Source: a virus. From it: a DNA stretch of 34,452 nucleotides. Every line of letters starts with the position of its first letter. The stretch's first letter is position 1. The notes below the pieces were generated by a model. The model saw only the letters and a program-made list of their open reading frames with translations. It did no database searches and had not been told where the DNA came from. Positions 1 to 7,246 of this stretch are shown here, one piece after another. The position numbers were made by a program, and so were the translations under genes. The stretch lies in IMG/VR virus record IMGVR_UViG_3300020123_000163, positions 1 to 34,452 of that record; one strand, written 5' to 3'.

Positions 1-1
1 G

Positions 2-1282
2 CGTAGCGGCATAGTGGGGGTTCCCTGCAAGAAAGGTGGTTCATTTATAGGTGTTAGCGCATTTAGTGGCAGAAAGAATAAGCGTGTTGTCTTAATCGCA
101 GATGAGGGACAATTTATGCCGAGAGCTTATGTGGATGCAATTTCCAACCTAAACAAGAACACCAACTTCAAGTGTATTGTCTTGGGCAACCCAAAGGAAA
201 CCACCGATGCCCTGGGCATTGTTTGCGAGCCAGCCGCCGACCTTGGAGGTTGGGATGGTGGCATTGACCAGAACCCCAAAACCAAGACATGGCCGATTCG
301 TTTTCCCGATGGCATCTGCGTGCAGTTAGTGGGGAGCGATTCCCCCAATCTGGATGGCAAGCTGGGTATCCCGCTGATCAATCAGGAACAGATTGACGCG
401 GACATAAAGTTTTACGGCAAAGACTCACTCCAGTTCACGATGATGGATGAGGGGCGAATGCCGCGCGGTCAAGGATTACGACGAGTCATCACCCGCCAGT
501 TGTGCCTGAAGTTCCAGGCGATGGAGGAACCGATCTGGAAATCAGATCAGCGCACCAAGATATTCTTCATCGACGCAGCGTATGGACGTGTGGGCGGGGA
601 TCGGTGCATCGGCGGGGAACTTCAATTCGGACCGGGATTGGATAAGGAAGGCAATCTACGCCAGTTTTTGTCGTTGATTGATACCCTGCTCGTTCCGGTC
701 AGCGCATTGCTCTCTGAATTGCCAGAAGATCAAATCGTAAACTTCGTGAAGGCACAATGCGAGACCCGCAAGATCCCACCGGAAAATGTTTTCTTCGATT
801 CCACTGGACGCGGCTCATTGATGCAGGCTTTTGCCCGTCTTTGGTCAAACAAAGTTAATGGCGTCGAATTTGGTGGGAAAGCATCCGAGCGCAAGGTATC
901 CGGCCAGATTGATCTGATGTGCCGGGAATACTATTTCAACATGGTCTCGGAGCTTTGGTACACCGTCAGGTTGGTGATTGAGTCAGGACAGTTTCGCGGC
1001 ATGACCGAGGAAGTGATGATGGAAGGTTGCCAACGGGAATGGGGTCATGTCAGCGGGAACAAGATTCAAGTCGAACCGAAAGACGCCATGAAGGAAAAGA
1101 GTGGACGATCCCCCGACCTGTTCGACGGCTTGGTGGTGGGAGTGGAGGGTGCGCGTCGTTTGGGATTTGTCATTGAACGATTAGGAATTGCCAATAGTCC
1201 GTCGAACGACGCATGGAAAGAATTGCTGAAGCAGCGCCACTCCCGGTATCGCCCGCAACACCGTCTAAATTATTCCGTTTGA
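2..1282 (+). CDS. terL: Terminase large subunit, 5' truncated by window edge
   Basis: This is the ATP-driven DNA packaging motor and headful/cos nuclease that docks on the portal. The frame is open to the left edge, so the gene starts outside the window and its Walker A motif is missing; the GTG at 14 is internal. Counting from that GTG, the Walker B segment VVLIADEG lies at residues 25-32, followed by a coupling-type segment IVLGNP at 55-60. The C-terminal RNase H-like nuclease domain shows acidic residues in FFIDAAYG (D187), FFDSTGRG (D262) and the typical terminal segment SPDLFDGL (D368/D371). It heads the packaging gene block, with the portal about 6 kb downstream, which is unusually far. 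The assignment rests on motif order and context. Confidence 0.88.
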   Translation, partial: RSGIVGVPCKKGGSFIGVSAFSGRKNKRVVLIADEGQFMPRAYVDAISNLNKNTNFKCIVLGNPKETTDALGIVCEPAADLGGWDGGIDQNPKTKTWPIRFPDGICVQLVGSDSPNLDGKLGIPLINQEQIDADIKFYGKDSLQFTMMDEGRMPRGQGLRRVITRQLCLKFQAMEEPIWKSDQRTKIFFIDAAYGRVGGDRCIGGELQFGPGLDKEGNLRQFLSLIDTLLVPVSALLSELPEDQIVNFVKAQCETRKIPPENVFFDSTGRGSLMQAFARLWSNKVNGVEFGGKASERKVSGQIDLMCREYYFNMVSELWYTVRLVIESGQFRGMTEEVMMEGCQREWGHVSGNKIQVEPKDAMKEKSGRSPDLFDGLVVGVEGARRLGFVIERLGIANSPSNDAWKELLKQRHSRYRPQHRLNYSV

Positions 1283-1316
1283 CAGTCGATCCGTTTACTG
1301 CCACTTGTTTTCGCCA

Positions 1317-1886
1317 ATGGCGCAATTCTTTAAACCACATTGGAGCTACCTCAAATACGTTCTTCGCCACAAGTGGTTCGTCTTCGTCGCGGGACTCCAA
1401 ACAGGTGCACCGATATGGCGACTGTTGATCCATGACTGGACAAAGTTTTTACCCTGCGAGTGGAACGCTTACGTAGAGAAATTTTACGGCAAAAAGATTG
1501 ATGAAAAAGAGCCTGATGACTTTCGCTACTGGAGTGCTCGCGGTCCCGTCGATGCCGCATTCGATCATGCGTGGAATCATCACCAAAAGGCCAACAAACA
1601 TCATTGGCAGTATTGGCTTTTAACAAACGATTCTGACGATCCCAAGCATAAGCCGTTGCAAATGCCCAAAAAATACGTTCTGGAAATGGTAGCTGACTGG
1701 ATGGGGGCAGGCAGGGCTATTACTGGCGCATGGGAATACTGGAAGTGGTACGAGTCCAACAAAGAGAAAATCATCTTACAGGAATCCACCCGCCATTCTG
1801 TTGAATCTTTGCTTATTTTGTTGGATCAGAAACGCATCGCTAAAGAATTCAAAGCTAAGGAGCGCATTAGAATTCTTGGGTATTAA
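1317..1886 (+). CDS. DUF5662-like protein
   Basis: A 189-residue protein rich in Trp, His and Lys. The N-terminal part carries the segment LIHDWTKF, followed by EWNAY, then AWNHHQKANKHHWQYW and EMVADWMGAGRA. This series of conserved His/Asp/Trp segments is characteristic of the DUF5662 family, common in phage genomes and of unknown function; the His and Asp residues suggest metal binding, which is inference. I chose the ATG at 1317 (MAQFFKPHW); a TTG at 1305 would add four residues. Neither has a clear Shine-Dalgarno sequence. It lies 34 bases after terL and 2 bases before the next gene, so all three are probably co-transcribed. Confidence 0.75.
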   Translation: MAQFFKPHWSYLKYVLRHKWFVFVAGLQTGAPIWRLLIHDWTKFLPCEWNAYVEKFYGKKIDEKEPDDFRYWSARGPVDAAFDHAWNHHQKANKHHWQYWLLTNDSDDPKHKPLQMPKKYVLEMVADWMGAGRAITGAWEYWKWYESNKEKIILQESTRHSVESLLILLDQKRIAKEFKAKERIRILGY

Positions 1887-1888
1887 CT

Positions 1889-2659
1889 ATGGCCCTTCGC
1901 CTTAAAGATAAATTTAAGCAGATCCCTAACGGGTTGACTTACACCCAATTTGAAACCGGCTGGGATTCCGTCAAAGTCCTGGGCAAACATCCATCGCTGG
2001 ACCGTCTCACCGATGCCGTAGTTGCTCATCGCCTAGGTAATCCATGGCTGGTGAAGAAGAACAAGTGGAGCACCGACCGCGCAACTGTCATGTCGGAAGT
2101 CGAGACGTTCAATGCGGTCATTTGCAGGGTGAACGGCTGGACCGATTATATCACTGATTCTGAGGCGGGAGGGTCATCTCCCCCAAAATGGCAAGCCCCG
2201 TCGTCCGTCCTCGGCGGGGCTGCTGCGGGGGCTAGGAAATCCGGGGGCGCAATCAAGCTGGTAGTGGATTGGCTGGGATCGGGGCTGCAACCTGTGCCGA
2301 TTAGTTTGGCGGAAAAACGGGCTTCAGTTTGCGTCAAGTGCCCACTGAATCAGGATGGCGGATTCTTTGAAAAGATTGGGGCTTTGGCCGCGCAGGATGT
2401 TCGTAAGATGATTGAGATCAAGAACGATATGTCGCTGCGAACGAGCAAGGATGCGGATTTGAAATCGTGTGAGGCTTGCTCGTGCTGGAACGCCCTGAAG
2501 GTGCATACGCCCATTGAGCATATCGTCAAAAACATGCCGGCAGACGTGAAGGCCAAATTGGACCCGCAATGTTGGGTGTTAGCGGAGAGCGTCAGTAGTC
2601 CAACTGGCGAGAGACAATCTGTTGCAACAGATAATAGTGTGGGTTCGATTCCCGCCTGA
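1889..2659 (+). CDS. Hypothetical protein with Cys clusters; 3' end overlaps a tRNA
   Basis: A 256-residue protein I do not recognise. The N-terminal ~90 residues are mixed alpha/beta in composition, followed by a Gly/Ala/Ser-rich linker at about 92-120. The second half has two Cys pairs (CVKC near 148, CEACSC near 195) and a later CW pair, so a structural zinc or iron-sulfur site is possible. The last ~20 residues are encoded by the tRNA gene at 2589-2666, and the TGA stop lies in the 3' acceptor strand. The natural C-terminus may therefore be an accident of a tRNA arriving at, or an ORF extending into, this site. Confidence 0.65.
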   Translation: MALRLKDKFKQIPNGLTYTQFETGWDSVKVLGKHPSLDRLTDAVVAHRLGNPWLVKKNKWSTDRATVMSEVETFNAVICRVNGWTDYITDSEAGGSSPPKWQAPSSVLGGAAAGARKSGGAIKLVVDWLGSGLQPVPISLAEKRASVCVKCPLNQDGGFFEKIGALAAQDVRKMIEIKNDMSLRTSKDADLKSCEACSCWNALKVHTPIEHIVKNMPADVKAKLDPQCWVLAESVSSPTGERQSVATDNSVGSIPA

Positions 2660-2666
2660 CGCACCA
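2589..2666 (+). tRNA. tRNA, probable Cys(GCA) but with aberrant anticodon arm
   Basis: Cloverleaf elements visible by eye: a perfect 7-bp acceptor (GCGTCAG at 2589-2595 with CTGACGC at 2656-2662), the D-arm consensus GTCCAACTGGCGAGAGAC with only three good stem pairs, a T-arm GTGGG-TTCGATT-CCCGC, discriminator A and an encoded CCA at 2664-2666. The anticodon arm is ATCTGTTGCAACAGAT (2617-2632), a perfect palindrome, so it gives a 5-bp stem with a 6-base loop or a 4-bp stem with an 8-base loop, not the normal 7. If TT is positions 32-33 the anticodon is GCA (Cys); TGC (Ala) is the alternative. One lost C in the 3' side would explain it. It may be degenerate or non-canonical. Confidence 0.8.
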
Positions 2667-2667
2667 A

Positions 2668-2913
2668 ATGAGAATCAAACCTGCCAAGGATTGGGCCGAT
2701 GAATTCTTTATTGCTAATTCACCCCTGTCCAAAACGCTTGAACCTGTCGTTCGCCAAATCCAAGCTGATGCCCTCAGATATTGCGTTGAGATGTACGATA
2801 ACATGCAGCGAGACGGATTTACAATCGGAGTTGAGATGATTAGAGAATACGCCAAGCAACTCGACCCAAACCACGCATCAAATGATCGTCGCGATCCCGT
2901 TCCACACCGTTGA
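2668..2913 (+). CDS. Small hypothetical protein, paralogue of the 28812 gene
   Basis: An 81-residue protein starting one base after the tRNA CCA. It has the pattern KPA..WAD near the N-terminus, then IQADALR near residue 31, and A.QLDP near residue 61. The same three blocks in the same order and spacing occur in the 75-residue protein at 28812-29039, so the two are paralogues from one phage-specific family. The function is unknown. The 3' end overlaps the next gene by 32 bases, so the last residues (NDRRDPVPHR) are probably not conserved. Confidence 0.7.
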   Translation: MRIKPAKDWADEFFIANSPLSKTLEPVVRQIQADALRYCVEMYDNMQRDGFTIGVEMIREYAKQLDPNHASNDRRDPVPHR

Positions 2914-4303
2914 CCTGCGCCTTGTCCGTGAACTGCTTGCGTGGTGCAAACTCTTGGGCGGCTGTCGCTCCCATGATTGCCTATTGGTTGCTGATGCCGG
3001 GGTGGAATGGGGACCATGCCTGGATCTGATTACCTTTTCCAATTCCATCTTTCGATCCGCGAAACTCATCACCAATGATCGGCACATCGAGAACTGGCCA
3101 GAAGGACCGAATTCCCTGTTGCTAACCGCTCTCCAGCAGATCGAAAAGTCCGATCAACCCCTCTTGTGGCTGGAGCCTGACGCGATTCCGTTGAAACCTA
3201 ACTGGCTGGATACACTTTCCCTTGTCTACACGCAATGCGGAAAACCATTCATGGGCCAGATTTACACCCATGAACATCCTGAGCCACCGATGGCCCCTTA
3301 CCCGCTTATGTCAGGTGTCGCTGTCTATCCACCAGACGGTTGGTCCCGACTCGCCAAGGCCATCAAGTTTGCGCCGAATCTGCCGTTTGATGTGAGTTGC
3401 GCTCCGATTACTTACGAGGCCGGCGCGAATACCAAACTGATCCAGCATTATTACGGGGAAAAAGGGTTGCCGCCGACCTTCTCCGTAAACCGAACAGATT
3501 CATCCCCGCGCAACACCTTCACCCTGGACCGGCTTCACCCCAATGCCGTTATCTTTCATCGCAACAAAGATGGGTCGCTAATCCGCCTGCTGCGTGCGAA
3601 ACATTTTCCGAATCTCAATAAGTTTGCTGTCGTTTACCCATTCCATTCCGGGGACATGAATCTAGCTCTTAAAAATCTGGAGTGGATGGAGCAACTACGA
3701 ACACCCAAAACCCACGACATCATTCTGCACTCAGATAAATCGGTGGATCTGAAGTGGCGCAACCGTATGGTCGCTGCGGCTGAAAGGGTATTCACCAACG
3801 TCAGTGAATCATTTTGTCCAGCCAATCAAGGTCCAAACGTCTCATGGATCGCCGCCGCGACATACATGCACGAGATGCAACGTCCTTGGTTTTGGCTGGA
3901 GCCGGATGCGACACCACTAAAACCAAACTGGTTAAGTGTGATTCAGGCACGATATCAGGGAGGATTTTTAGGTCCAGTGGTGCCGGACATGAACCACATG
4001 AACGGCACGGCAGTTTATCCGGCCAACACGCCTCTGATCTGTCCAAAAACCATGGCGACCGGAGAACGCTTTGGCTTCGACGTGCTGATGAAGGATGAAA
4101 TGATGCACTTGGCCCACAACTGCATCGACATATTTCATCATGCCTGGGTGGAGAGAAACGGCCAGCTATTGCCCCATGGTGCAGGTCAAGTGCCGACCTT
4201 CCCAACGCTTGGCAGTCTAAACCGGATTAGCCAAGGGGCTGTCATTTTTCATCGGTGCAAAGACGGCAGCCTGATTGATCGGCTGAGACAACGACATAAT
4301 TGA
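2882..4303 (+). CDS. Tandem-duplicated glycosyltransferase-like protein
   Basis: A 473-residue protein made of two homologous halves (about 1-242 and 248-473). Diagnostic repeated blocks are WLEPDAIPLKPNWL at 96-109 and WLEPDATPLKPNWL at 338-351, GVAVYP/GTAVYP at 145 and 375, FD at 169-170 and 399-400, and AVIFHR.KDGSLI at 222 and 453. Each half starts with a short beta-strand and PFH (AIPFHT, VYPFHS), and the EPD block sits where a GT-A fold has its metal-binding DxD. I infer two GT-A-type domains; the donor sugar and acceptor are unknown. It starts a run of overlapping glycosyltransferase and methyltransferase genes. The second half has diverged more around 380-440, so one half may be inactive. 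Confidence 0.7.
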   Translation: MIVAIPFHTVDLRLVRELLAWCKLLGGCRSHDCLLVADAGVEWGPCLDLITFSNSIFRSAKLITNDRHIENWPEGPNSLLLTALQQIEKSDQPLLWLEPDAIPLKPNWLDTLSLVYTQCGKPFMGQIYTHEHPEPPMAPYPLMSGVAVYPPDGWSRLAKAIKFAPNLPFDVSCAPITYEAGANTKLIQHYYGEKGLPPTFSVNRTDSSPRNTFTLDRLHPNAVIFHRNKDGSLIRLLRAKHFPNLNKFAVVYPFHSGDMNLALKNLEWMEQLRTPKTHDIILHSDKSVDLKWRNRMVAAAERVFTNVSESFCPANQGPNVSWIAAATYMHEMQRPWFWLEPDATPLKPNWLSVIQARYQGGFLGPVVPDMNHMNGTAVYPANTPLICPKTMATGERFGFDVLMKDEMMHLAHNCIDIFHHAWVERNGQLLPHGAGQVPTFPTLGSLNRISQGAVIFHRCKDGSLIDRLRQRHN

Positions 4304-5094
4304 AAACCGAAATCTTCATCGTCACATTTCGCCGGGACTTTCCTTATTTGGAATGGTGCCTGCGTTCCATATCCAAATTCGCCACTGGCTTCGATAAAGT
4401 GCATATCCTTGTCCCAGACAGCGACTTGAATGATCTAATGTCGCTACCTAAACCAGCCAACCTGATCGGTATCGTTGCTCCCAAAGCCTTCTCGGAGTGG
4501 CCTAAACTGGGATTCGTCCATCATATGTGGCAAATCCTGAATGCGGATAAATGGTGTCCAGATGCCGATTTCATCGTGCATATCGACGGCGATTGCATCT
4601 TCAATGCGCCTGTCATCCCGGAAACCTACATCACCAAAGGCCGACCGATTCTGCGGTACGAACCATTTGATCGCTTGGGCCGGCGTCATCCCGGCAGCGA
4701 TGTGTGGCGGCAACCCACCCAGAAATGCGTGCCTTTCCATGTGGTCAACGAAACCATGCGTTGTCACCCGGAAGTTTATCATCGGGATCTCTACCGGGTA
4801 GTTCGAGAGACCATCGCCACAACAACTAAGATGGATGCGGAAAGCTACCTGAAATCCACCCGCAACGAGTATCCCCACCAATTCTGCGAGTTCAACACCC
4901 TAGGCAACGTGGCGATGACCATGTTTCCGCAACGGTATCATATGGTTGAACTGTTCGGGGATCGAGCGGTACCGGATAATTGCCTGCACCAGTTTTGGAG
5001 TCGCGGCGAAATTGATAAACCGCAACAGACTTGGATTCGGGGTGAACTTAAAACCGTCGTGCCGCTGGATATGATGCGGTCGATTTTGACATGA
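4300..5094 (+). CDS. Glycosyltransferase, DUF6492-like
   Basis: A 264-residue protein with a GT-A-type layout: an N-terminal strand EIFIVTFRRDFPYLEWCLRS (residues 4-23), then PDSD, and a DxD motif in HIDGDCIF (D96, D98). The later part has the KMDAESYLK segment and a Phe/Tyr/His-rich tail (YPHQFCEFNTLG) typical of the DUF6492 glycosyltransferase group. It presumably transfers a sugar from a nucleotide sugar in the cytoplasm, with the acceptor unknown. It starts at a TTG overlapping the previous stop (TTGA) and ends in an ATGA overlap with the methyltransferase gene, so the three genes are translationally coupled. Confidence 0.72.
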   Translation: MKTEIFIVTFRRDFPYLEWCLRSISKFATGFDKVHILVPDSDLNDLMSLPKPANLIGIVAPKAFSEWPKLGFVHHMWQILNADKWCPDADFIVHIDGDCIFNAPVIPETYITKGRPILRYEPFDRLGRRHPGSDVWRQPTQKCVPFHVVNETMRCHPEVYHRDLYRVVRETIATTTKMDAESYLKSTRNEYPHQFCEFNTLGNVAMTMFPQRYHMVELFGDRAVPDNCLHQFWSRGEIDKPQQTWIRGELKTVVPLDMMRSILT

Positions 5095-5627
5095 TCAACC
5101 ATCGGGAAGCACTTGGCTTTTGGCTGAACAAACTTGGATTGACCGGAACAATTGTCGAAGTCGGTTCAGCAGAAGGCGTGTTTGCCCGAACAGTTCTTTC
5201 ACAATGGGAAGGCAAATCAATGTTTCTGGTGGACCCTTGGGAAAAACAAGATCCTGATGTTTACAAAGAGAAACAACCGGATAACTACGACGCTTGGTAT
5301 AAATCCTGTTTGGCATTACAGGAACACGATAAGCGAATCACTTTGCTTGCAATGTTATCCGCAGAGGCATCTACCAGATTCGTTGATAACTCACTTGATC
5401 TGGTTTATATCGACGGTAATCACTCGCACCGAGCCGTGATGCAAGACATGGATCTATGGTGGCCAAAAGTTAAGATTGGCGGAATCATGGGTGGCCACGA
5501 CTTTCTCATCAAAACTGAGGATGGTTGGTTCTGCGAAGTTGAATCCGCCGTGCTGCGCTGGACTAAGGAACACAATGTTGCTTTTCATGTCACGCCCTGC
5601 ACAAGTTTTTGGATTACGAAGCCTTGA
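5091..5627 (+). CDS. Class I SAM-dependent methyltransferase (Methyltransf_24-like)
   Basis: A 178-residue protein with the SAM-binding glycine loop IVEVGSAEGVFA at 21-32 (motif I), an acidic residue at the end of strand 2 (FLVDPW, D48), and LDLVYIDGNHSHRAV at 102-116, the hallmark of the Methyltransf_24 group. GGIMGGHDF at 130-138 follows. This group often modifies sugars or surface polymers in polysaccharide clusters, which fits its glycosyltransferase neighbours; the actual substrate is unknown. It overlaps the previous gene by 4 bases. A promoter-like -35 box for the following genes overlaps its stop codon. Confidence 0.8.
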   Translation: MINHREALGFWLNKLGLTGTIVEVGSAEGVFARTVLSQWEGKSMFLVDPWEKQDPDVYKEKQPDNYDAWYKSCLALQEHDKRITLLAMLSAEASTRFVDNSLDLVYIDGNHSHRAVMQDMDLWWPKVKIGGIMGGHDFLIKTEDGWFCEVESAVLRWTKEHNVAFHVTPCTSFWITKP

Positions 5628-5652
5628 CAAAACCCAACAAGTTAGGTTATCG
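5624..5652 (+). promoter_or_regulatory. Sigma70-type promoter
   Basis: TTGACA at 5624-5629 (perfect -35), a 17-base spacer and TTATCG at 5647-5652 as -10. The -35 overlaps the methyltransferase stop codon. It would start transcription near 5660 and serve the small basic protein and the HNH endonuclease, so these appear to be an independently expressed insertion. Confidence 0.55.
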
Positions 5653-5676
5653 TACCTAAGTGAATGCTACCAATTT

Positions 5677-5835
5677 ATGTGTTGCAACGAATACGCTAAA
5701 CATTTCGCCTACCTTGGAGGAAAAACAAAAACCGCTAAGAAATCCAGAGCGGCTAGAATCAATGGACGACTTGGCGGAAGGCCAAAAAAATCACGGCCCA
5801 AAACCAATCGGAATAAGCATCCGTTTTCATCGTAA
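5677..5835 (+). CDS. Small basic protein with NGRLGGRPKK-type tail
   Basis: A 52-residue reading frame starting about 17 bases after the predicted transcription start. Its second half is Lys/Arg-rich and contains AARINGRLGGRPKKS. The segment 'NG+.GGRP+K' recurs at the end of many small phage and plasmid proteins, probably nucleic-acid-binding. It overlaps the start of the HNH gene in another frame by 74 bases, so one of the two starts may be wrong. Coding status rests on this recognisable motif only. Confidence 0.45.
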   Translation: MCCNEYAKHFAYLGGKTKTAKKSRAARINGRLGGRPKKSRPKTNRNKHPFSS

Positions 5836-6268
5836 ATACATTAAACATTCCGATGGATGCTGGATTTGGACTGCGGGGGTTGCGACTCGCGGATATCCTC
5901 AAATAAGTATTGGTGCTAATCGAACATGCGCAGCCCATCGAGTTTCCTATATTTTACACAAAGGATCAATTCCTTCCGGTCTTTGGGTATTGCATACCTG
6001 CGATAATAAACATTGTGTGAACCCTGATCACCTATATGCCGGAACACCCTTACAAAATTCTAATGATTCCATTACGAGGGGCAGATGGGTTCATGGCGAA
6101 AATCAAGGATCTAATAAATTGAAAAGCTGCCAAGTAATTGAAATCAGAACTCGTTACCTGAGTGGAAATTGGACTTTAGAGGGTTTAGCGATGGAATTCG
6201 GTGTATCAGATTCACTAATTCACAAAATAATACACCGTCAGATTTGGAGACATTTGGTGAATCATTAA
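5762..6268 (+). CDS. HNH homing-type endonuclease with C-terminal helix-turn-helix
   Basis: A 168-residue protein of the free-standing phage HNH type. It has CWIWTAG at 33-39, AHRVSYILHKG at 58-68 and the core WVLHTCDNKHCVNPDHLYAGT at 75-95, where H78, C80, C85 and H90 match the ββα-metal site with zinc ligands. This is followed by SRGRW-like and GENQGSNKL segments. Residues 123-165 (IRTRYLSGNWTLEGLAMEFGVSDSLIHKII) read as a helix-turn-helix for target recognition. An upstream ATG at 5660 would give 202 residues but sits on the predicted transcription start, so I chose 5762. Such genes are selfish, mobile elements that insert between phage genes. Confidence 0.82.
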   Translation: MDDLAEGQKNHGPKPIGISIRFHRKYIKHSDGCWIWTAGVATRGYPQISIGANRTCAAHRVSYILHKGSIPSGLWVLHTCDNKHCVNPDHLYAGTPLQNSNDSITRGRWVHGENQGSNKLKSCQVIEIRTRYLSGNWTLEGLAMEFGVSDSLIHKIIHRQIWRHLVNH

Positions 6269-6271
6269 AAC

Positions 6272-6472
6272 ATGATTGGACAGGTTATGGAGCGATGTAA
6301 AACCTGCAAATGGTGGAAAGACCAATGGGAACAAGACGATGGAAGAACCAGCGGTCTATGCAAAAACCCGGAAATATATGATGGTGAAAAGGGATACATA
6401 ACTGTTTATGCTGACTCAAATCCAATCGGAACCGATGAGGCATTTGGATGTATTCACCATTCTCCAAAGTGA
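6272..6472 (+). CDS. Small Cys-containing phage protein
   Basis: A 66-residue protein with CKTCKWW near the N-terminus, a central GLCKNP and a C-terminal FGCIH. Four or five cysteines at these spacings (C..C-WW ... C.NP ... FGC) are typical of a small zinc-binding protein family seen in many phages; its role is not known. The ATG at 6287 (MERCKTC) is an equally good start. It lies 4 bases after the HNH gene. Confidence 0.65.
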   Translation: MIGQVMERCKTCKWWKDQWEQDDGRTSGLCKNPEIYDGEKGYITVYADSNPIGTDEAFGCIHHSPK

Positions 6473-6476
6473 ACAT

Positions 6477-6602
6477 ATGAAATACTTTTTAATCGGATTT
6501 TCCGTTGGGCTGATCATCAGTTTTGGTGTAGATGGGTGGTTTATTTTGTGGAATATCGCTAGGGAAATCATTCGTGACTACTTCCATAAAACAAACAAAT
6601 GA
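6477..6602 (+). CDS. Tiny single-pass membrane protein
   Basis: A 41-residue protein: MKYFLIGFSVGLIISFG forms one hydrophobic helix, followed by WFILWNIAREIIRDYFH and a basic tail. It is linked to the next gene by an ATGA overlap. I do not recognise it; the position in the glycosyltransferase block suggests a membrane partner, but this is speculation. Confidence 0.5.
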   Translation: MKYFLIGFSVGLIISFGVDGWFILWNIAREIIRDYFHKTNK

Positions 6603-7231
6603 TCGCCCTGAGCAGCCATCGTCGGTTGGCTGATTCACCTGAAGTCGCTAAAAACCAAATCCGAGCTAATCTCTCATGGCGCAAGGTATTCGAGGAAATC
6701 GTTTACTTCGGACCACCAGAACGAGAACTGGCCGACCGTAATGTTACTTTTGTAAAATCAGATGATTTTCCCACCCTCCGCACTTTGGCTCGTGCTGCCA
6801 GCTTGTGTGATGACTACGTGTGTCTGCTCAATGCTGACATTGTAGTCACGCCTGGATTGATTGCTGCGATTCGGGATGTATGGGCTAAAGGCGGGTTAGT
6901 GGTCACGTCCCGACGCTACGAGTTCAAAGGCATCGATCATCTGGTAGACGCGCAATTGGTAGATCCCGGTGTGGATTTCTTTGGGGCTACCCCTGATTAC
7001 TGGCGCGACTTCGCCAATGCCGTTCCAGCCAACATGCGCGTAGGTCATTCTGGGTGGGATTCATGGGCGATGGGATTCTTCAACACCGTTGCCGCGAAAC
7101 GATTTTGGGACATCACCAAGCGCAAAGTGATCTTCCATCCCAAGCACGGATCACGGAAACGATCTTACGAGATCGAGATTAAGAACGACGAATTCACTCG
7201 ACAGGCAGGATTGCCTTACCTACGGCTGTGA
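6599..7231 (+). CDS. Glycosyltransferase-like protein
   Basis: A 210-residue protein with a GT-A-like core: an N-terminal IALSSHRR segment, VYFGPPE near 35, and CLLNADIVVTPGLIAAI at 75-91, where N-A-D is in the usual DxD position. GHSGWDSWAMGFF at 148-160 resembles acceptor-side loops in sugar transferases. It is the third glycosyltransferase-like gene between terminase and portal. The acceptor is unknown; virion proteins, DNA or host surface glycans are all possible. It is coupled by ATGA to the upstream membrane protein and ends 15 bases before the portal gene. Confidence 0.6.
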   Translation: MIALSSHRRLADSPEVAKNQIRANLSWRKVFEEIVYFGPPERELADRNVTFVKSDDFPTLRTLARAASLCDDYVCLLNADIVVTPGLIAAIRDVWAKGGLVVTSRRYEFKGIDHLVDAQLVDPGVDFFGATPDYWRDFANAVPANMRVGHSGWDSWAMGFFNTVAAKRFWDITKRKVIFHPKHGSRKRSYEIEIKNDEFTRQAGLPYLRL

Positions 7232-7246
7232 TGTAATGGTGTGCCA

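Noticed and set aside
2592-3017. Minus-strand frame over the tRNA
   Set aside because: It would overlap the tRNA and two overlapping plus-strand genes and carries no domain pattern.
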